DNA of 64,000 nt, taken from contig NZ_JACJSD010000014.1 in NCBI RefSeq assembly GCF_014697615.1, forward strand, positions 1-64,000, read 5' to 3'. Made by a program: the position numbers and the translations under genes. Under the pieces are notes generated by a model. It saw only the letters and a list, made by a program, of their open reading frames with translations, had not been told where the DNA came from and searched no databases. Shown piece after piece: positions 62,401 through 64,000 of the stretch. The first letter of the stretch is position 1; every line of letters starts with the position of its first letter. Origin of the DNA: Nostoc sp. FACHB-280. GTDB lineage: Bacteria > Cyanobacteriota > Cyanobacteriia > Cyanobacteriales > Nostocaceae.

Positions 62401-63335
62401 ATTTACTAGATGTTTCGCGGATTCTGCGCGGGAAGCTAAGTTTGAATATCTGCACAGTTGACTTAGTAAGCTGCTTAGAAGCCGCACTAGATACTGTGCG
62501 TTTAGCCGCCGAAAGCAAATTAATTCAGCTACAAACAGATTTTGCCGTGAGTGCGCTACAAGTAGCAGGTGATCCCAACCGCCTACAACAAATTATTTGG
62601 AACCTACTCACCAATGCCGTGAAGTTTACACCAGAAGGCGGCAGAGTGGAAGTCCGACTAGAAATAGTGGGTAATTCTGCCCAAATTCAAGTTACAGATA
62701 CAGGTAAAGGTATTAGTGCAGAGTTTCTCCCATTCGTGTTTGACCGCTTCCGCCAAGCCGATGAGGTTACAACGCGGAAATTTGGTGGACTAGGATTAGG
62801 ATTAGCCATTGTGCGCCATCTTGTCGAACTCCACGGTGGTACTGTGCAAGTCACAAGTCCCGGAGAAAACCTAGGCGCAACCTTTACCGTGCAGTTACCG
62901 TTAATTGTGACCACCACTGAAACATTGCCCAACTATCCTTTAATTGAAAATGCCCCAAATCTTCAAGGTGTGCAGATAGTTATTGTAGATGATGATGTTG
63001 ATACTTTGAATTTACTCACTTTTATTTTGGAACAGTATGGTGCGACAGTCCAAGCGGTAAACTCAGCCCTAGCAGCAATACAAGCGATCGCTCAAACACA
63101 ACCAGATTTACTGTTGAGTGATATTGGTATGCCAACAATGGATGGCTACATGCTAATTGAACAGGTAAGAAAGACTACTCCTGCCAGTATATTACCTGCG
63201 ATCGCTTTAACTGCTTTTGCCGGCGAAGTAAATTCCCAAAAAATCATCTCCGCAGGCTTTCAGCGACATCTCACCAAACCCATCGAACCAGCAGAATTAG
63301 CAGCAGTCATAGCCAGCTTGATTTATAGTAGGTGA
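59454..63335 (+). CDS. Multi-PAS hybrid histidine kinase with receiver domain
   Basis: The 1293-residue protein opens with a KdpD-like DUF4118 membrane module (four segments within residues 10-110, SVLMALLLGLTLDNFLKLE onward). Five or six PAS/PAC units follow (each ending near DITERKHSEA, DISDRKQAEE, DLSKRKQAEA or DIHEQKIMVEE), then HisKA (SHELRSPLNPILGWAKLL, His near 937), HATPase (DTGKGISAE, FGGLGLGLAI) and a C-terminal receiver (VDDDVDTLNLL, phospho-Asp near 1222 in LLLSDIGMPTMDG). It is a phosphorelay hybrid with many input sites; signals are not predictable from sequence. The PAS units look like tandem duplications. No partner is adjacent. Confidence 0.9.
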   Translation: MSKIQRFYLQRYFVSVFSVLMALLLGLTLDNFLKLEVSPIFFVAVVFSSWYGGLVSGLWATLLAVVVNNYFFISPIYSLLPKTGADVIQLVVFGFTALFISSLNSELYIAKQKSESKLAKLKVNYRRLLETAYEGIWIFDQDGKTESVNSQLAAMLGYRVEQMSDRAIFDFLAHDAQSEIRQWLEQNQQQHQETKRQFELCLRRQDASELWVIASLSSILDEQGKFSGMVAMLTDITERKHSEAILAQEQAKRDREGQLLRAMLDILPVGVVIADAQGKFIEVNPAIKMIWGENAPFLDDPSQYHEYKGWWADTGKPIAAHEWTLARVLTTGETVIGEEIDIESFDGKRKTILNSAIPIRDETGAIIHAVAVNVDITERKHSEAKLRQSEAFAKARAEELETIMETVPAAVWIAQDPQCHHMTVNRSAYKLMRLEPGSIMTATPVSGEYPFPFKIQQNGQDVPLKELPMQQAALTGEETEGEFEFVFSEDDVQFIYGKAAPLRDSAGKIRGVVGAFLDITERKLQEEALRQKQEWLDLAQTVGKIGSFEWHIPTNVNIWSKELEVIYGLQPGEFGGTYEDWKKWVHPDDLATTHADIVNSLKTGQFFTDFRVVWRDGSIHWLHARAKVYYDREGKPLRMVGVNVDISDRKQAEEALKQSESRLRQLLESSIIGIIEAEPDKITFANDAFLQMLGYTQEDLLAGKLRWQNMTPPEYRELDKAKVEEVFVSGVCTPFEKEYIRKDGTRVPILLGATLLTRSPFRWVCFVLDLSKRKQAEAALQQSELMFGTLADTMAQMFWITQPDGYHEYFNQRWYDYTGTTLEQTQGEGWLNILHPDDVQSTINCWLDCLQTGKKYEIEYRMRRAADGEYRWHLGLAFPLRNQDGQIIKWFGSCTDIHEQKIMVEERAQALERERAARIELETANRMKDDFLAIVSHELRSPLNPILGWAKLLKSRRLDAAKTNQALDTIERNAKLQARLIDDLLDVSRILRGKLSLNICTVDLVSCLEAALDTVRLAAESKLIQLQTDFAVSALQVAGDPNRLQQIIWNLLTNAVKFTPEGGRVEVRLEIVGNSAQIQVTDTGKGISAEFLPFVFDRFRQADEVTTRKFGGLGLGLAIVRHLVELHGGTVQVTSPGENLGATFTVQLPLIVTTTETLPNYPLIENAPNLQGVQIVIVDDDVDTLNLLTFILEQYGATVQAVNSALAAIQAIAQTQPDLLLSDIGMPTMDGYMLIEQVRKTTPASILPAIALTAFAGEVNSQKIISAGFQRHLTKPIEPAELAAVIASLIYSR

Positions 63336-63361
63336 TAGGTTGTAGGTTACAGGTTACAGAA

Positions 63362-63393
63362 AGGTAGGTTGGGTTGCGCTATCGCTCCACCCA
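63362..63393. repeat. GTTGGGT-type palindromic repeat
   Basis: GTTGGGTTGCGCTATCGCTC and CACCCAAC form a hairpin (GTTGGGT / ACCCAAC). It resembles the TTGGGTTTCGCTACGCTCAA class of dispersed repeats seen in Nostoc. It lies between two converging genes and may stop both. Confidence 0.6.
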
Positions 63394-63439
63394 ACATTTG
63401 CCAGTTTTAATTTTAGCTTTGCTATACTCAGCACTTGAT

Positions 63440-64000
63440 TCAATCTTCGTTGAGCCAACGTAAAATATTAGCTTTACTATCTACTAAACCTTTGTAAACA
63501 AGTGACTCTGGTGACATAGATTCAATTGCAGCACTTAACTTACCCCGTAACAGCGAATCTTGTGTCAGCACAGCGCAATCTCTAAAATAAGTACGAATAG
63601 TAAACAATGCTGCTTGATACTGTGGTAGTCCCCAAATAACTTGTCGTTCAATTCGCAAATAAAGCTGGGGATGCTGAGGATCAAAGTTTCTACCTTGCCA
63701 CTGATTAACTAATACACTAGGTGGTGGTTCAGGATGATGATTTAGGCGCATATCGGTACTCAAACCCCAAGCAAAGCGCACCGTTGGTTGACGGTTAATC
63801 ATAGTATGAACGATCGCATCTGCACGGTGATTAATTTTTTCCATATCCGCCACAGGTATATGTATGGTGGCAAAATCTTGACCAATTTTTTCTGCGGCTG
63901 ACCAATGGTTGGGGTAACACAAGTGAACTGCACTTAGCCAATTACCACCATCTTTAGCACTGCAAATAACTGTAAAATCTTCTTGTACTTGGGCGGCTAA
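63440..64000 (-). CDS. DUF3445 family (heme-dependent oxidative N-demethylase-like), partial
   Basis: The frame continues past the right edge, so the N-terminal part is missing; the visible part begins with AAQVQEDFTVICSAKDGGNW. The C-terminal part reads LCYPNHWSAAEKIGQDFATIHIPV, then LYLRIERQVIWGLPQYQAALFTIRTY and ends in WLNED. These are the DUF3445 signatures, a family including subunits of heme-dependent oxidative N-demethylase. The conserved CYPNHW and ERQ are intact. The gene converges on the hybrid kinase gene across a palindromic repeat. The substrate in cyanobacteria is unknown. Confidence 0.8.
   Translation of the reverse strand, partial: LAAQVQEDFTVICSAKDGGNWLSAVHLCYPNHWSAAEKIGQDFATIHIPVADMEKINHRADAIVHTMINRQPTVRFAWGLSTDMRLNHHPEPPPSVLVNQWQGRNFDPQHPQLYLRIERQVIWGLPQYQAALFTIRTYFRDCAVLTQDSLLRGKLSAAIESMSPESLVYKGLVDSKANILRWLNED

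Noticed and set aside
1-64000. tRNA and rRNA genes
   Set aside because: I saw no cloverleaf-like T-arm (GGTTCRA) in a convincing context on either strand and no rRNA core sequence. A covariance-model scan would settle this.

Overview
The window is chromosomal DNA from a filamentous, heterocyst-type cyanobacterium of the Nostoc/Anabaena group (inference). The supporting signs are frequent HIP1 octamers (GCGATCGC) inside and between genes, cyanobacterial markers (Ycf66, a Tic20-like protein, a four-ACT aspartate kinase, YidD, bilin-binding-type GAF domains, Yfr2-like small RNAs), and many short dispersed repeats, including heptanucleotide arrays of the STRR type known from heterocystous cyanobacteria. 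No rRNA, tRNA, CRISPR array, intact insertion sequence or prophage was recognised.

Layout. 1-5.5 kb, minus strand: ABC-2 exporter (permease and ATPase), UbiB/AarF-type kinase, YidD, mannose-1-phosphate guanylyltransferase. 5.5-8 kb, plus: LCP-family wall/glycan ligase and a lumenal or periplasmic pentapeptide-repeat protein. 8-16 kb: a 1180-residue histidine kinase with five GAF domains (four with cyanobacteriochrome-type cysteines), MurJ, a small outer-membrane barrel protein, and a HAMP histidine kinase. 16.5-30.8 kb: MetK, GT9 glycosyltransferase, PRC-barrel protein, SMC, HEAT-like protein with a TPR pseudokinase, an orphan protein, aspartate kinase, DedA. 31-40 kb: STAS protein, coiled-coil protein, ribosomal protein S6, FAH-family hydrolase, Tic20-like protein with a small Cys-rich protein, GlyA, WecA/MraY-type transferase, CinA, PD-(D/E)XK-like protein. 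40-45 kb is more accessory: a small divergent regulator locus with a duplicated operator, a gene broken by one nonsense codon, Gnd, Ycf66 and a HigBA toxin-antitoxin pair. 45-50 kb: IleS, Uma2 nuclease, an RHH-like protein and a ParA ATPase. 50.4-56 kb, minus: a three-gene cassette (winged-helix protein, P-loop ATPase, and a fused DEDD exonuclease / Cas4-like FeS nuclease / FtsK-HerA translocase), with parA downstream. 56.5-64 kb: MITE-like element, stress membrane protein, Mn-catalase, DUF3891 protein, two tandem Yfr2-like RNAs, a very large PAS hybrid kinase, and a partial heme-dependent demethylase-like gene.

The strongest candidates for something new are the 50-56 kb nuclease-translocase cassette, the photoreceptor-like GAF array kinase, the tandem Yfr2-like RNAs whose stems differ while their loops are constant, and dispersed repeats that have entered four essential or large genes in frame (smc, lysC, ileS and the nuclease-translocase gene). 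Many starts were moved inward from the longest open frame to a Met, GTG or TTG with a Shine-Dalgarno sequence or family support; this is stated per gene. All functional calls come from reading motifs by eye, without database searches.
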